A stretch of 64,000 nt of DNA, taken from Micromonospora sp. C95 (GTDB lineage Bacteria; Actinomycetota; Actinomycetes; Mycobacteriales; Micromonosporaceae). The translations under genes were made by a program, and so were the position numbers. Under the pieces are notes generated by a model, which was not told the origin of the DNA, searched no databases, and saw only the letters and a program-made list of their open reading frames with translations. Positions within the stretch are counted from its first letter, which is position 1. The number at the start of each line of letters is the position of its first letter. The stretch spans positions 57,149-121,148 of the forward strand of contig NZ_JAGPXT010000018.1 in the NCBI RefSeq assembly GCF_018070465.1. Reading direction: 5' to 3'. Below are positions 44,733-55,691 of the stretch, piece after piece.

Positions 44733-47291
44733 GTGACCACAGCCGAACACGCCGTGGACGTGCTGCTCAGCGACGGCAGCACGGTCCAGTTGCGGCCGAT
44801 CGAGCCGTCCGACGCGCCCGAGATCGTGGCGATGCACTCCCGGTTCTCCGAGCGCACCCGCTACCTGCGCTACTTCTCGCCGTACCCCCGGATCCCGGAG
44901 CGGGACCTGCGCCGCTTCGTCAACGTCGACCACCGGGACCGGGAGGCGTTCGTGGTGCTGGCCGGCGACCGGATCGTCGCCGTGGGCCGCTACGAACGGC
45001 TCGGCCCCGCGTCGCCCGATGCCGAGGTGGCCTTCGTCGTCGAGGACGCCTACCAGGGGCGGGGCATCGGCTCGGTGCTGATGGAGCATCTCGCCGACGC
45101 CGCCCGCCGGGCCGGGATCGTCAACTTCGTGGCCGAGGTGCTGCCGGCCAACGGGCAGATGCTGCGGGTGTTCGCCGACTTCGGGTACCAGATCCAGCGC
45201 CAGTTCGCCGACGGGGTGGTGCATCTGAGCTTCCCGATCGCGCCCACCGAGGCGACCCTGGAGGTGCAGCGCGGGCGGGAGCACCGTACCGAGGCGCGGT
45301 CCATCGCCCGGCTGCTCGCCCCGCGTGGCGTCGCCGTCTACGGCGCCAGCGCCACCGGCCAGGGGGTCGGTGCGGCGGTGCTCGGGCACCTGCGCGACGG
45401 CGGGTTCACCGGGTCGGTGGTGCCGGTGCACCCGAGTGCCGCGCGGGTGGCCGGGCTGCCCGCGTACCCGTCGGCGGCCGATGCCGGGCTGCCGGTCGAC
45501 CTGGCGGTGGTGGCGGTGCCCCCGGAGGCCGCCGCCGCGGTGGTCGCCGATGCCGCGGCGGCCGGGGTGCACGGCCTGGTCGTGATCTCCGCCGGCTTCG
45601 CCGAGGCCGGTGTCGAGGGCGCCGCCGCGCAGCGTGCGCTGGTCCGCGCGGCCCACGCCGCGGGCATGCGGGTGATCGGCCCGAACTGCCTGGGGGTGGC
45701 CAACACCGACCCGGCGGTACGCCTCAACGCCACCCTCGCCCCACGCCTGCCGGTGTCGGGCCGGGTCGGCATCTTCAGCCAGTCCGGCGCGTTCGGCGTG
45801 GCGCTGCTGGCGGAGGCGGACCGGCGGGGGCTAGGGCTGTCCAGCTTCGTCTCGGCCGGCAACCGGGCCGACGTCTCCGGCAACGACCTGTTGCAGTACT
45901 GGCAGGACGACCCCGGCACCGACGTGATCATGTTGTATCTGGAGACCTTCGGTAACCCGCGCAAGTTCGCCCGGCTGGCCCGGCGCATCGGCCGGGACAA
46001 GCCGGTGGTGGCGTTGGCCTCACCGGCCCGCCGACGGGGGACAGGTGACGTCGCCGGCCCGGACTCCACCGCCGTGAGCGCACTGTTCGCCCAGTCCGGG
46101 GTGATCCGGGTGGACACCGTCGGCGAGCTGCTCGACGTCGGGGTGCTGCTGGCCAACCAGCCACTGCCGGCCGGCGACCGGATCGGCGTGGTCGGTAACT
46201 CCTCGGCGCTGACCGGGCTCGCGGCCACCGCCTGCGCGGCCCAGGGGCTCACCGTCGCCGACGGCTACCCGCGTGACGTGGGGCCGAGGGCGAGCGCGGC
46301 CGAGTTCGCCGAGGCACTTGCCGGTGCCGCCGCCGACGATTCGGTGGACGCCCTGGTGGCACTCTTCGCCCCGCCGCTGCCCGGCCAGTTCACCGGCACC
46401 GATGCCGACCTCACCGCCGCCCTGCCCGCTGCGCTGTCCGGCGGCAAGCCGGCCGTGGCCACCTTCCTGGTCGGCCGGGCACCGGCCGGAATGCCCTCGT
46501 ATCCGAGCGTGGAGGAGGCGGTCCGGGCGCTGGCCCGGGTCACCGCGTACGCGCAGTGGCTGCGCCGGCCGACCGGCACCCTGCCGGAGTTGCCCGGCGT
46601 CGACCCGGGGGCGGCACAGGCGGCGCTGCGGGCGGACGACACCGACGTGGTGGCACTGCTGGCCGCGTACGGCATCGAGGTGGTCGAGTCGGTGCCGGCC
46701 GCCTCGGTCGACGAGGCGGTCGAGGCGGCCACCCGGCTCGGGTTCCCGGTGGCGCTCAAGGCCGCGGCCCCGGGGCTGCGGCACCGCCTCGACCTCGGTG
46801 CGGTCCGCCTCGACCTGTCGGACGCCGCCGCCGTGCGCCGCGGCGGTGCGGAGCTGGCGGCGGCCTTCGGCGCGGACGTTCTGGTGCAGCCGATGGTGCC
46901 GCCTGGAGTGGCCTGCGTGGTGGAGCTGGTCGAGGATCCGGCGTTCGGGCCGGTGGTCGGGTTCGGACTCGGCGGGGTCGCCACGGAACTGCTCGGCGAC
47001 CGGGCGTGGCGGGCGGTGCCGTTGACCGACCGGGACGCCGCCGAGCTGGTCGACGCGCCCCGGGCGGCCCCGTTGCTCCGTGGCCATCGGGGGGCCGCGC
47101 CGGTCGACCGCGCCGCCCTGGCGGACCTGCTGCTGCGGGTCGGTCGTCTCGCCGACGACCAGCCCCGGGTGCGGGCGCTGACGCTGAACCCGGTCCTCGC
47201 CCGGCCCGACGGTCTGTCGGTGCTGCACGCGAACGTCCGGATCGGCTCCGCCGACGTGCCCCGCCCCGACACCGGCCCCCGCCGGCTGTGA
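44733..47291 (+). CDS. Protein lysine acetyltransferase: GNAT fused to NDP-forming acyl-CoA synthetase-like domains
   Basis: 852 residues. The GNAT domain is N-terminal (~14-165) with the acetyl-CoA loop YQGRGIGSVLMEHL; the larger C-terminal part has the CoA-binding fold (LAPRGVAVYGASATGQGVG), ligase fold (GRVGIFSQSGAFGVALL) and an ATP-grasp-like region. This N-terminal GNAT order matches streptomycete PatA-type enzymes, opposite to Salmonella Pat. The SHTG phospho-His loop of active synthetases is replaced by TGDVAG, so the synthetase part is probably regulatory only. Pairing with acuC suggests reversible acetylation of acetyl-CoA synthetase. Confidence 0.92.
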   Translation: MTTAEHAVDVLLSDGSTVQLRPIEPSDAPEIVAMHSRFSERTRYLRYFSPYPRIPERDLRRFVNVDHRDREAFVVLAGDRIVAVGRYERLGPASPDAEVAFVVEDAYQGRGIGSVLMEHLADAARRAGIVNFVAEVLPANGQMLRVFADFGYQIQRQFADGVVHLSFPIAPTEATLEVQRGREHRTEARSIARLLAPRGVAVYGASATGQGVGAAVLGHLRDGGFTGSVVPVHPSAARVAGLPAYPSAADAGLPVDLAVVAVPPEAAAAVVADAAAAGVHGLVVISAGFAEAGVEGAAAQRALVRAAHAAGMRVIGPNCLGVANTDPAVRLNATLAPRLPVSGRVGIFSQSGAFGVALLAEADRRGLGLSSFVSAGNRADVSGNDLLQYWQDDPGTDVIMLYLETFGNPRKFARLARRIGRDKPVVALASPARRRGTGDVAGPDSTAVSALFAQSGVIRVDTVGELLDVGVLLANQPLPAGDRIGVVGNSSALTGLAATACAAQGLTVADGYPRDVGPRASAAEFAEALAGAAADDSVDALVALFAPPLPGQFTGTDADLTAALPAALSGGKPAVATFLVGRAPAGMPSYPSVEEAVRALARVTAYAQWLRRPTGTLPELPGVDPGAAQAALRADDTDVVALLAAYGIEVVESVPAASVDEAVEAATRLGFPVALKAAAPGLRHRLDLGAVRLDLSDAAAVRRGGAELAAAFGADVLVQPMVPPGVACVVELVEDPAFGPVVGFGLGGVATELLGDRAWRAVPLTDRDAAELVDAPRAAPLLRGHRGAAPVDRAALADLLLRVGRLADDQPRVRALTLNPVLARPDGLSVLHANVRIGSADVPRPDTGPRRL

Positions 47292-47303
47292 GTGGGTGGC
47301 CGG

Positions 47304-47711
47304 TCAGGCTCGGCTGGAGATCTGCTGCACCGCCCAGGCGTTGCCGTCGGGGTCGGCGAAGAAGACGAAGCCGACGTTGTCCAGTGGGTCCGGCACCGGG
47401 CGGGGGTTCTCGCCGAGCATTTGGATCTCGCTCACCTCGACGCCGCGTTCGAGCAGCTCGGCGCGGGCCTTGCCGAGGTCCGGTACGACGAGTTGCAGGC
47501 CCTTCAGCGACCCCGGCGGCATCTGCGGCACAGCACCCTTGCCGATGACGATCGAGCAGCCCGACCCGGGTGGGGTCAGCTGGACGATGCGGACGTCGTC
47601 GTTGATCACCGTGTCGTGGTCGACGGCGAAGCCGAGCCGATCGGCGTAGAACTCCTTGGCCCGGTCCACGTCGGAGACCGGTACGACGACCACTTCCAGC
47701 GTCCAGTTCAT
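47304..47711 (-). CDS. VOC (glyoxalase/bleomycin-resistance fold) protein
   Basis: 135 residues with two beta-alpha-beta-beta-beta repeats: TLEVVVVPVSDVDRAKEFYADRLGF and the C-terminal GFVFFADPDGNAWAVQQIS with the metal-site Glu position replaced by Gln. It is last in the ArsR-SRPBCC-VOC operon and overlaps the SRPBCC gene by four bases. GGAGG precedes the ATG. Substrate unknown; a detoxification role is possible. Confidence 0.88.
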   Translation of the reverse strand: MNWTLEVVVVPVSDVDRAKEFYADRLGFAVDHDTVINDDVRIVQLTPPGSGCSIVIGKGAVPQMPPGSLKGLQLVVPDLGKARAELLERGVEVSEIQMLGENPRPVPDPLDNVGFVFFADPDGNAWAVQQISSRA

Positions 47712-48199
47712 TGCAGTCCTCCAGTGTCCGCCGCCAGCAGTGCGGCGAGTCGGGTGAAGCTTTCGGTGACCCCACGGACCATCGGGTACCGCAGGGCGGT
47801 GTCGCGTCCCTCGGGGGTGGCGTAGCGCAGCGCGGTGGTGACGGTGGTCCGCCCGGCAAGTTCGGTGAATGTGTGGCTGACCAGGGTCTCGCCCGGGTAC
47901 GACTGCTCGTCGAAGCGCTCGGTGCAGACGATCTCGTGCGGCGGGTCGACCGTCCGGTAGACCCCGTGCTGGACCATCCGCTGCCCGTCGGGGCCCTGCG
48001 ACTCGAAGCGCCAGCGCCCGTCCACCCGTAGGTCCACCTCGCACCCGACCAACTGCCAGCCGCGTGCTCCGTACCAGCGGACGAGCAGTTCAGGACGGGT
48101 GAAGGCGGCGAACACGAGCTGTGCCGGTGCGTCGAAGACCCGGCTCAGCACGATCTCCCGATCGCCCGGCGTCTCGACCACCAGATGGTCGTCGATCAC
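47708..48199 (-). CDS. SRPBCC (AHSA1/Aha1-like) protein
   Basis: 163 residues, START-like hydrophobic-pocket fold: SRVFDAPAQLVFAAFTRPELLVRWYG, then VDGRWRFESQGPDGQRM and the typical YPMVRGVTESFTRLAALL end. GTG 48199 overlaps the ArsR stop and the end overlaps the VOC start, so all three are co-translated. Such SRPBCC-ArsR pairs are widespread; no ligand is known. Confidence 0.88.
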   Translation of the reverse strand: MIDDHLVVETPGDREIVLSRVFDAPAQLVFAAFTRPELLVRWYGARGWQLVGCEVDLRVDGRWRFESQGPDGQRMVQHGVYRTVDPPHEIVCTERFDEQSYPGETLVSHTFTELAGRTTVTTALRYATPEGRDTALRYPMVRGVTESFTRLAALLAADTGGLQ

Positions 48200-48549
48200 C
48201 GGGCCGTACCGCCGTGCTGTTCTTCCCCGGCCGCGCGCAGCTCGTCGAGCAGGGCGTCGAGACGCTGGTAGCGCTCGGCCCAGTGCTCGCGGTACGCGGC
48301 CAGCCAGGCGGTGGCCTCCCGCAGCGGCGCGGCTTCGAGGCGGCACGGGCGACGCTGGGCGTCCCGTCCCCGGCTGACCAGTCCGGCACGTTCCAGCACC
48401 CGCAGGTGTTTGGAGACGGCTGGTTGACTCATCGCGAAGGGCGCGGCGAGTTCGGTGACGGTGGCCTCGCCGGCCGCCAGCCGGGCGAGGATGGCCCGCC
48501 GGGTCGGGTCGGCGAGGGCGGCGAAGGTGGCGTCCAGGTCGGTGAGCAC
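48196..48549 (-). CDS. ArsR-family repressor (first module)
   Basis: 117 residues. Winged helix ALADPTRRAILARLAAGEATVTELAAPF then SQPAVSKHLRVLERAGLVSRG. It lacks the CxC metal site of true ArsR/SmtB, as usual for the SRPBCC-linked subgroup, so it senses something other than arsenite in the classical way. GTG start; AAAGG upstream. Two AACC-N4-GGTT operators lie at once upstream. Confidence 0.92.
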   Translation of the reverse strand: MLTDLDATFAALADPTRRAILARLAAGEATVTELAAPFAMSQPAVSKHLRVLERAGLVSRGRDAQRRPCRLEAAPLREATAWLAAYREHWAERYQRLDALLDELRAAGEEQHGGTAR

Positions 48550-48556
48550 GTCATAT

Positions 48557-48584
48557 AACCTTTCGGTTTGATAACCAAGAGGTT
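48557..48584. promoter_or_regulatory. Paired ArsR operators
   Basis: AACCTTTCGGTT (48557-48568) and AACCAAGAGGTT (48573-48584) are two AACC-N4-GGTT palindromes, 16 bp apart centre to centre, directly upstream of the ArsR start in AT-rich DNA. Binding would block the operon promoter and give autoregulation. Confidence 0.7.
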
Positions 48585-48623
48585 TCTATCCGGCCGCGTC
48601 CCTGCCGTCAAGTGGGGACAGCA

Positions 48624-48656
48624 CATCGGCCCCCGGCGAACCGCCGGGGGCCGATG
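48624..48656. terminator. Terminator of the sigma factor gene
   Basis: Perfect 15-bp stem (CATCGGCCCCCGGCG) with loop AAC, 15 bp beyond the sigma factor stop on the minus strand. Confidence 0.85.
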
Positions 48657-48670
48657 GCCGAACGCTCAGC

Positions 48671-49681
<1,011 letters not shown>

Positions 49682-49929
49682 CTCAGTCTCTCCCCGTGTC
49701 CACGTCCGTGCCGTGTCCGCCGGCCAGTCGCGCGCCGGTGACAAACAGCTTGGCGGTCGGGGCGTAAAACGGGAGTGAGGCGATCGGGGAACCGACAGTC
49801 GCTGAGTCGGCACTCGGCGACTCGGCGGTTCGGCCGGCCGGGCTTGTCGGCGCCGGTTACCGTGCCAGCGGTCGGCCGTCGGGCCGGCGTACCGGCCCGG
49901 ATGCGGGCGATCGAGCGACGGAGGCAATC

Positions 49930-50718
49930 GTGGTGTTCAAACGGCTCATGCAGGCGATGGGAGTCGGTGGTCCGTCCGTGGAGACGGTGCTGTCGAATCC
50001 GAACTGCCGGCCGGGCGGCCACCTGGAGGGCAGCATCGCGGTCACCGGCGGCGACCACGGGGTCGACGTGTCCTACGTGGCCCTGGGGCTGCTCACCCGG
50101 GTGGAGGTGGAGAGCGGCGACGACGAGTACACCACCAACCAGGAGTTCCAGCGCCAGCAGGTCACCGGCCCGTTCCGGCTGGAGGCGGGGCAGCGCTACG
50201 ACGTCCCGTTCCGGTTCGAGGTGCCGTGGGAGACGCCGCTCACCGAGCTGTACGGGCAGCACCTGCACGGCATGACGATGGGTCTGCGTACCGAGCTGGA
50301 GGTGGCCCGCGCGGTCGACAAGGGTGACCTGGACGCGGTGGCGGTGCACCCGCTGCCGGCCCAGGAGCGACTGCTGGAGGCGCTGCTACGGCTCGGGTTC
50401 CGGTTCTCGCGTGCCGACGTGGAGCGCGGGCACATCTACGGCGTCCACCAGACGTTGCCGTTCTACCAGGAGATCGAGTTCTACCCACCGCCGCAGTACG
50501 CGGGCGCGATGAAGCAGTTGGAGGTCACCTTCGTCACCGACCCGCGGCAGGTGCAGGTGGTGTTGGAGCTGGACAAGCGGGGCGGACTGTTCACCGAGGG
50601 CCGCGACGTCTTCGGTCGCTTCGCCGTCGAGCACGCCTCGGCGGCCACCACCGACCTGGCCGCCCAGCTCGACGGCTGGCTGCGTCAGTCGCTGCAACGC
50701 CGCGGCCTCTTCGGCTGA
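49930..50718 (+). CDS. Spo0M-like sporulation-control protein
   Basis: 262 residues with an arrestin-like beta-sandwich: MVFKRLMQAMGVGGPSVETVL, then RPGGHLEGSIAVTGGDHGVDVSYVALGL and FEVPWETPLTELYGQHLHGM. In Bacillus, Spo0M affects sporulation and division; actinomycete homologues are little studied. GGAGGCAATC precedes the GTG. Confidence 0.9.
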   Translation: MVFKRLMQAMGVGGPSVETVLSNPNCRPGGHLEGSIAVTGGDHGVDVSYVALGLLTRVEVESGDDEYTTNQEFQRQQVTGPFRLEAGQRYDVPFRFEVPWETPLTELYGQHLHGMTMGLRTELEVARAVDKGDLDAVAVHPLPAQERLLEALLRLGFRFSRADVERGHIYGVHQTLPFYQEIEFYPPPQYAGAMKQLEVTFVTDPRQVQVVLELDKRGGLFTEGRDVFGRFAVEHASAATTDLAAQLDGWLRQSLQRRGLFG

Positions 50719-50741
50719 ACTGCGCGATCCCGCGCCGTACC

Positions 50742-51182
50742 TCAGTGCCAGTTGCTGATCTGCACGTCGTGCGGCGCGGGCTCGCCCTTACCGGTCTCGA
50801 CCAGCCGCTTGAGACTCATCAGGTATATCGCCCACTTGGTGCTGCAGTGGTACATGAACTCCACCGGCTCCCGCCAACCCTCGTGCCGGAACAGCACGAT
50901 CGTGAAGTCGTCCTCCCGCTTCAGCTCGAAGCGGACCCGGGTGCCGATCCACTCCTCGGGGCCGTCGACGACCTCCCAGAGCACCAGTTCGGCCGGCCGG
51001 CTCTCCAGGACCTTCATGTCGAAGCCGCCGGGGATGAACCGGAACCGGAGCACCCCGCCGACGTCACCGTCGCCGTCCGTCTGCTCCGTCCACCAGTTCG
51101 CGAGCCCGTCGACGGTGGTCAGGGCCGCGTAGACGTCCTCGGGAGCCGACGTGACGCCGACCCGGTGCAGGATGTCCAGCAT
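50742..51182 (-). CDS. SRPBCC/AHSA1-type protein (second module)
   Basis: 146 residues, MLDILHRVGVTSAPEDVYAALTTVDGLANWW..., a ligand-pocket START fold. It is third in line after the SRPBCC and ArsR genes at 51607 and 51272, 89 bp downstream, and so may be in the same operon. ATG 51182 is chosen because the segment upstream is unlike the family. Confidence 0.85.
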   Translation of the reverse strand: MLDILHRVGVTSAPEDVYAALTTVDGLANWWTEQTDGDGDVGGVLRFRFIPGGFDMKVLESRPAELVLWEVVDGPEEWIGTRVRFELKREDDFTIVLFRHEGWREPVEFMYHCSTKWAIYLMSLKRLVETGKGEPAPHDVQISNWH

Positions 51183-51271
51183 CGTGATACCTCGTTTCTG
51201 TGGAGGGTGCCCGAATGCGGGCAGGATGGATCGCGCCGCCACGCAGGTGGCGACGGTCGTTCCGGTGGATT

Positions 51272-51610
51272 TCAGCTCTGCTGGCCGCGCTGGATCGCCT
51301 CGGCGATCCGCTTGATCCGTCGCAACCGCGCGTCCCAGGTGGCGCCGACCGACGACAGTTGCGCGACCGCGCGGGCGAGTTGCGCCTCGTCGACCTCGTA
51401 GCGGCGCTCGCGGCCGGACGGCGTGCCGTGCACCAGCCCGACCCGGCCGAGTACACCGAGGTGTTTGGCGACCGCCTGCCGGGTGACCGGCAGCTGCTCG
51501 CTCAGCGTGGTCGCCGTGCCGCCGCCGTCGGCCAGCAGCAGGTCGAGCATCCGCCGCCGGGTCGGATCCCCGACGGCGGACCAGAGTTCGTCGTCGACGG
51601 CGACGCTCAT
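51272..51610 (-). CDS. ArsR-family repressor (second module)
   Basis: 112 residues. AVGDPTRRRMLDLLLADGGGTATTLSEQLPVTRQAVAKHLGVLGRVGL is the winged helix. No CxC metal site. The ATG overlaps the stop of the SRPBCC gene by four bases. Presumed target: its own operon, through palindromes at 52082-52144. Confidence 0.9.
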   Translation of the reverse strand: MSVAVDDELWSAVGDPTRRRMLDLLLADGGGTATTLSEQLPVTRQAVAKHLGVLGRVGLVHGTPSGRERRYEVDEAQLARAVAQLSSVGATWDARLRRIKRIAEAIQRGQQS

Positions 51611-52065
51611 CGAGTCGACACCAGCCGTGCCACGTACGCCACGAGGCGCGGCAGGAAATGGTCCCAGCCGGTGACGTGGTCGCGGTAGTGCTCCTCGAGT
51701 ACGGCCGCCTCCCAGCCCCGCTCCCGGAACCCGGTCTCGGTGAGCCGCAGCAGCGTCCCCGAGCCCGACGGGACCAGGTCGAAGGTCACCAGGAGCGAGT
51801 TGGTCGGCGTCGCGACGGCGAGGTCGTCGTACACCCACCGGAACGAGAAGTGCCGGGGCGGGTCGGCCGCCACCACGGTCAGCGGCATTACCTGGGTGTT
51901 CGACGTGTCGCCGAAGGTGATCGTCCCGGTCGCCCCGGGGACCGGCTCAAGATCCGCGTCGTCCGGCCACCACTGCCGGATGTGTTCGGGCGCGGTGACG
52001 ACCTCGTAGACCACCTCGGGGGTGGCGTCGATGTGGATCTCCCGCTCGATGCTGCCGTACTCCAT
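51607..52065 (-). CDS. SRPBCC protein, first gene of the second ArsR module
   Basis: 152 residues beginning MEYGSIEREIHIDATPEVVYEVVTAPEHIRQWWP, with the family end YRDHVTGWDHFLPRLVAYV. It is co-translated with the ArsR gene. It is only distantly similar to the SRPBCC gene of the first module, so the two modules look independent rather than recent duplicates. Confidence 0.88.
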   Translation of the reverse strand: MEYGSIEREIHIDATPEVVYEVVTAPEHIRQWWPDDADLEPVPGATGTITFGDTSNTQVMPLTVVAADPPRHFSFRWVYDDLAVATPTNSLLVTFDLVPSGSGTLLRLTETGFRERGWEAAVLEEHYRDHVTGWDHFLPRLVAYVARLVSTR

Positions 52066-52081
52066 GCGCTTCTCCAGACCT

Positions 52082-52096
52082 GCAACCTATGGTTGC
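52082..52096. promoter_or_regulatory. ArsR-type operator candidate 1
   Basis: GCAACC-TAT-GGTTGC, perfect 6-bp arms, 17 bp upstream of the SRPBCC start. Related to the AACC...GGTT sites of the first module. Confidence 0.6.
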
Positions 52097-52125
52097 GTCT
52101 GACCCTAGCGGGTGGTCGGTGGAAC

Positions 52126-52144
52126 GCGCAACAACTAGTTGCGC
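52126..52144. promoter_or_regulatory. ArsR-type operator candidate 2
   Basis: GCGCAAC-AACTA-GTTGCGC, perfect 7-bp arms, reaching the dtd stop. It may be a second operator or a terminator for dtd; the lack of a GC-rich stem favours an operator. Confidence 0.45.
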
Positions 52145-52566
52145 TAGAGGTCGAGGAGGATGGTTCGGGGGCCGACGTTGACGCTCTCCACCAGCATGTG
52201 CGAGCGGAATCGGCCGGTCTCCACCGTCGCGCCGCGCTCGCGCAGTGCCCGGACCGTCTCCTCGACGAGCGGTTCCGCCACCTCGGCCGGGGCGGCCGCG
52301 GTCCAGGTCGGACGACGGCCCTTGCGCGCGTCACCGTAGAGGGTGAACTGGCTGACCACGAGCAGCGGCGCGCCGACCTCCGCCGCCGACCGCTCGTCAT
52401 CCAAGATGCGCAGCTCGTGCACCTTGCGGGCCATCGTCCGGGAAGTTTGCGGGGTGTCGGTGTGCGTCACCCCGAGCAGCACCAGCAGCCCGTCGTCGAT
52501 CGCGCCGACCACCTCGCCGTCGACGGTCACGCTGGCCCGGGCGACCGTCTGCACCACCGCCCGCAT
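52144..52566 (-). CDS. dtd: D-aminoacyl-tRNA deacylase
   Basis: Hydrolyses D-amino acids from mischarged tRNA, 140 residues. VSQFTLYGDARKGRRP is the Ser/Thr-type active-site segment. The C-terminal Gly-cisPro motif, normally NDGPVT or NDGPFT, reads NVGPRT; Gly and Pro are kept but the neighbours differ. ATG 52566 starts MRAVVQTVARASVTVDGEVV. The longer frame overlaps the methyltransferase gene. Confidence 0.92.
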   Translation of the reverse strand: MRAVVQTVARASVTVDGEVVGAIDDGLLVLLGVTHTDTPQTSRTMARKVHELRILDDERSAAEVGAPLLVVSQFTLYGDARKGRRPTWTAAAPAEVAEPLVEETVRALRERGATVETGRFRSHMLVESVNVGPRTILLDL

Positions 52567-52618
52567 CAGCCGACCACCGACGCGAAACCGCTTGCCGACG
52601 GTGCAGGCAACGGGCGCC

Positions 52619-54103
52619 TCACGGCTGCACCGGTGCGATGAACCCGCGCTCCACCAGGTGCGCCACGATCGGCCCGGCCGCCTCGGCCAACTCCTCGGCG
52701 GCGACGTCGTGCGCGACGGCGAGCAGCGCCAACTGGTCCCGCAGCGGCAACCGCCCGTCGGCCCCGCCCACCAGGGCCAGCACCAGCGGGTCGATCTCCT
52801 CGGTCCAGCGCAGTCCGTCGGGCAGGGCGAGGACCTGCCGGTCCACCCCCCAGCCGTCGGAGCCCATCGTCGCCTCCTGGCGCAGTTGGAGCCCGTCGGC
52901 GGCGCGGTAGCGCGCGGCCAGCAGGCCGTCGGTGTCGCGTCCGCGCAGCCAATCCTGCCGGTCGAACCAGTCGGCGATCCGATCGCCCATCGGCGGCTGC
53001 ACCCGCTGGCGCAGGTCCTCCACCCGCAGCACCGGGTCGTCCCGGTCGCTACGGCGCAGCGAGACGATGCCGAAGCCGATCGCCTCGACCTTGTGCGCGT
53101 CGAACCAGTCGAGCCAGTCGGCCATCCGCTGTGGGTCGGTGGCCTCCCCGACATCGGTCAGCCACAGGTTGACGTACGCCATCGGGTCGGCGACCTCGCG
53201 CTGGATCACCCAGGCGTCGAGGCCGGTACCGGCGAACCAGCCGGCGACCCGCTCGCCCCAGTCCTCGCCGGCCACGTGCACCCAGTTGGCGAGGTACTGC
53301 ATGGTGCCGCCCTCGGTGAGCAGGCCCGGGGCGGCGGCGGCCAGTTCGGCGCCGATCGCGTCGCCGACCCGACCGGAGTCGCGGTAGACGTGGGTGGTGA
53401 TGCCCGGGCCGACCACGAACGGCGGGTTGCTCACCACGAGGTCGAACCGCCGGCCGGCGACCGGGGCCACCAGGTCGCCGTGCAGCAACTCCCAGTCCTG
53501 ACCGTTGAGGGCGGCGGTGGTGGCGGCGAAGCGCAGCGCCCGCCGGGACACGTCCGTGGCGGTGACCCGTCGGGCGTGGGTGCCCAGGTGCAGCGCCTGG
53601 ACGCCCGAGCCGGTGCCCAGGTCCAGCGCGCTGTCCACCGGCCGTCGGACGGCCGCCCCGATCATCGTCTGCGTCGCGCCGCCGATGCCGAGCACGTGTT
53701 CGGCGTGCAGCGGGCGGCCCGGGCGGGCGCTGGCCGGCACGTCCGCGAGGACCCACCAGTCGTCGCCGTACGGCTCCAGGTCCAGTCCCATCCGCAGCCC
53801 GTCGCCGTGCCGTTCGACGATCCCGGCGGCGAGCGCGTCGGTAAGCGGCAGCGGCGCCAGCGCGGCGGCCACCGCCGCCTCCGGCTCGGTCTGCTCGCAG
53901 ATGAACATCCGGATCAGGGTGGCCAGGGGATCCCGGTCGGCGGTGGCGCGCAGCGCGGCCCGGAAATCGTTGCGGGCGACCCCGCCGGTCGCCTGCGGGC
54001 CGAGCCGTGCGGCGATGCCGTTCGCGGTGAAGCCCGCCCGGGTCAACGCGGTCCGCAGCGCTTCGACGCCGGCGGGGGAGAGCAGCATGTCGTGTCCGTC
54101 CAC
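52619..54103 (-). CDS. SAM-dependent methyltransferase (N5-glutamine/rRNA-type NPPF)
   Basis: About 494 residues. The central methyltransferase has ALDLGTGSGVQALHLG (SAM loop) and VVSNPPFVVG, the NPPF/Y motif of N-methyltransferases acting on RNA bases or glutamine. N-terminal ~130 and C-terminal ~180 residues are helical, likely for target binding. The GTG at 54103 has CAGGAT just upstream (leaderless type); GTG 54154 is possible. Actual substrate unknown. Confidence 0.85.
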   Translation of the reverse strand: MDGHDMLLSPAGVEALRTALTRAGFTANGIAARLGPQATGGVARNDFRAALRATADRDPLATLIRMFICEQTEPEAAVAAALAPLPLTDALAAGIVERHGDGLRMGLDLEPYGDDWWVLADVPASARPGRPLHAEHVLGIGGATQTMIGAAVRRPVDSALDLGTGSGVQALHLGTHARRVTATDVSRRALRFAATTAALNGQDWELLHGDLVAPVAGRRFDLVVSNPPFVVGPGITTHVYRDSGRVGDAIGAELAAAAPGLLTEGGTMQYLANWVHVAGEDWGERVAGWFAGTGLDAWVIQREVADPMAYVNLWLTDVGEATDPQRMADWLDWFDAHKVEAIGFGIVSLRRSDRDDPVLRVEDLRQRVQPPMGDRIADWFDRQDWLRGRDTDGLLAARYRAADGLQLRQEATMGSDGWGVDRQVLALPDGLRWTEEIDPLVLALVGGADGRLPLRDQLALLAVAHDVAAEELAEAAGPIVAHLVERGFIAPVQP

Positions 54104-54280
54104 ACCGTCATCCTGCCTGGTGACGTCGGGTCCGGAGACCGCCACCCGTGACATCGAAAGTTAATCTACCGCCATCTATGTCATGTTCGTCGATCTGACG
54201 CTAGCATTCCCTCCAACTCAGTCCAGGGTGCGGACCGCCCGGCCAGAAGCCCGGTCGGCCGCCCAGGTAAGGGAGGCACG

Positions 54281-55501
<1,221 letters not shown>

Positions 55502-55518
55502 CCCACATCCGGCACAAC

Positions 55519-55555
55519 CGGCCCGGCGGACGGTGCGAACCGACCCGCCGGGCCG
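55519..55555. terminator. Terminator after the subtilase gene
   Basis: CGGCCCGGCGG pairs with CCGCCGGGCCG (11 bp) across a 15-base loop, 17 bp past the stop. Confidence 0.75.
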
Positions 55556-55691
55556 CGTCACGTCGTCGCGCTCCTGTCCGCCCGGATCGGTCCGAGGTGG
55601 TGTCGGCGCCCGTCCCGACCCCGCGTACGGGCAGGATGAGGGCAGATTGCCCGCCCAGGGAGGGGCGCCCCAGATCTTCACGGAGCTGGGT

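Noticed and set aside
43548..45656. 702-residue minus-strand frame across acuC and the acetyltransferase gene
   Set aside because: Covers two clear genes on the other strand and has shadow composition.
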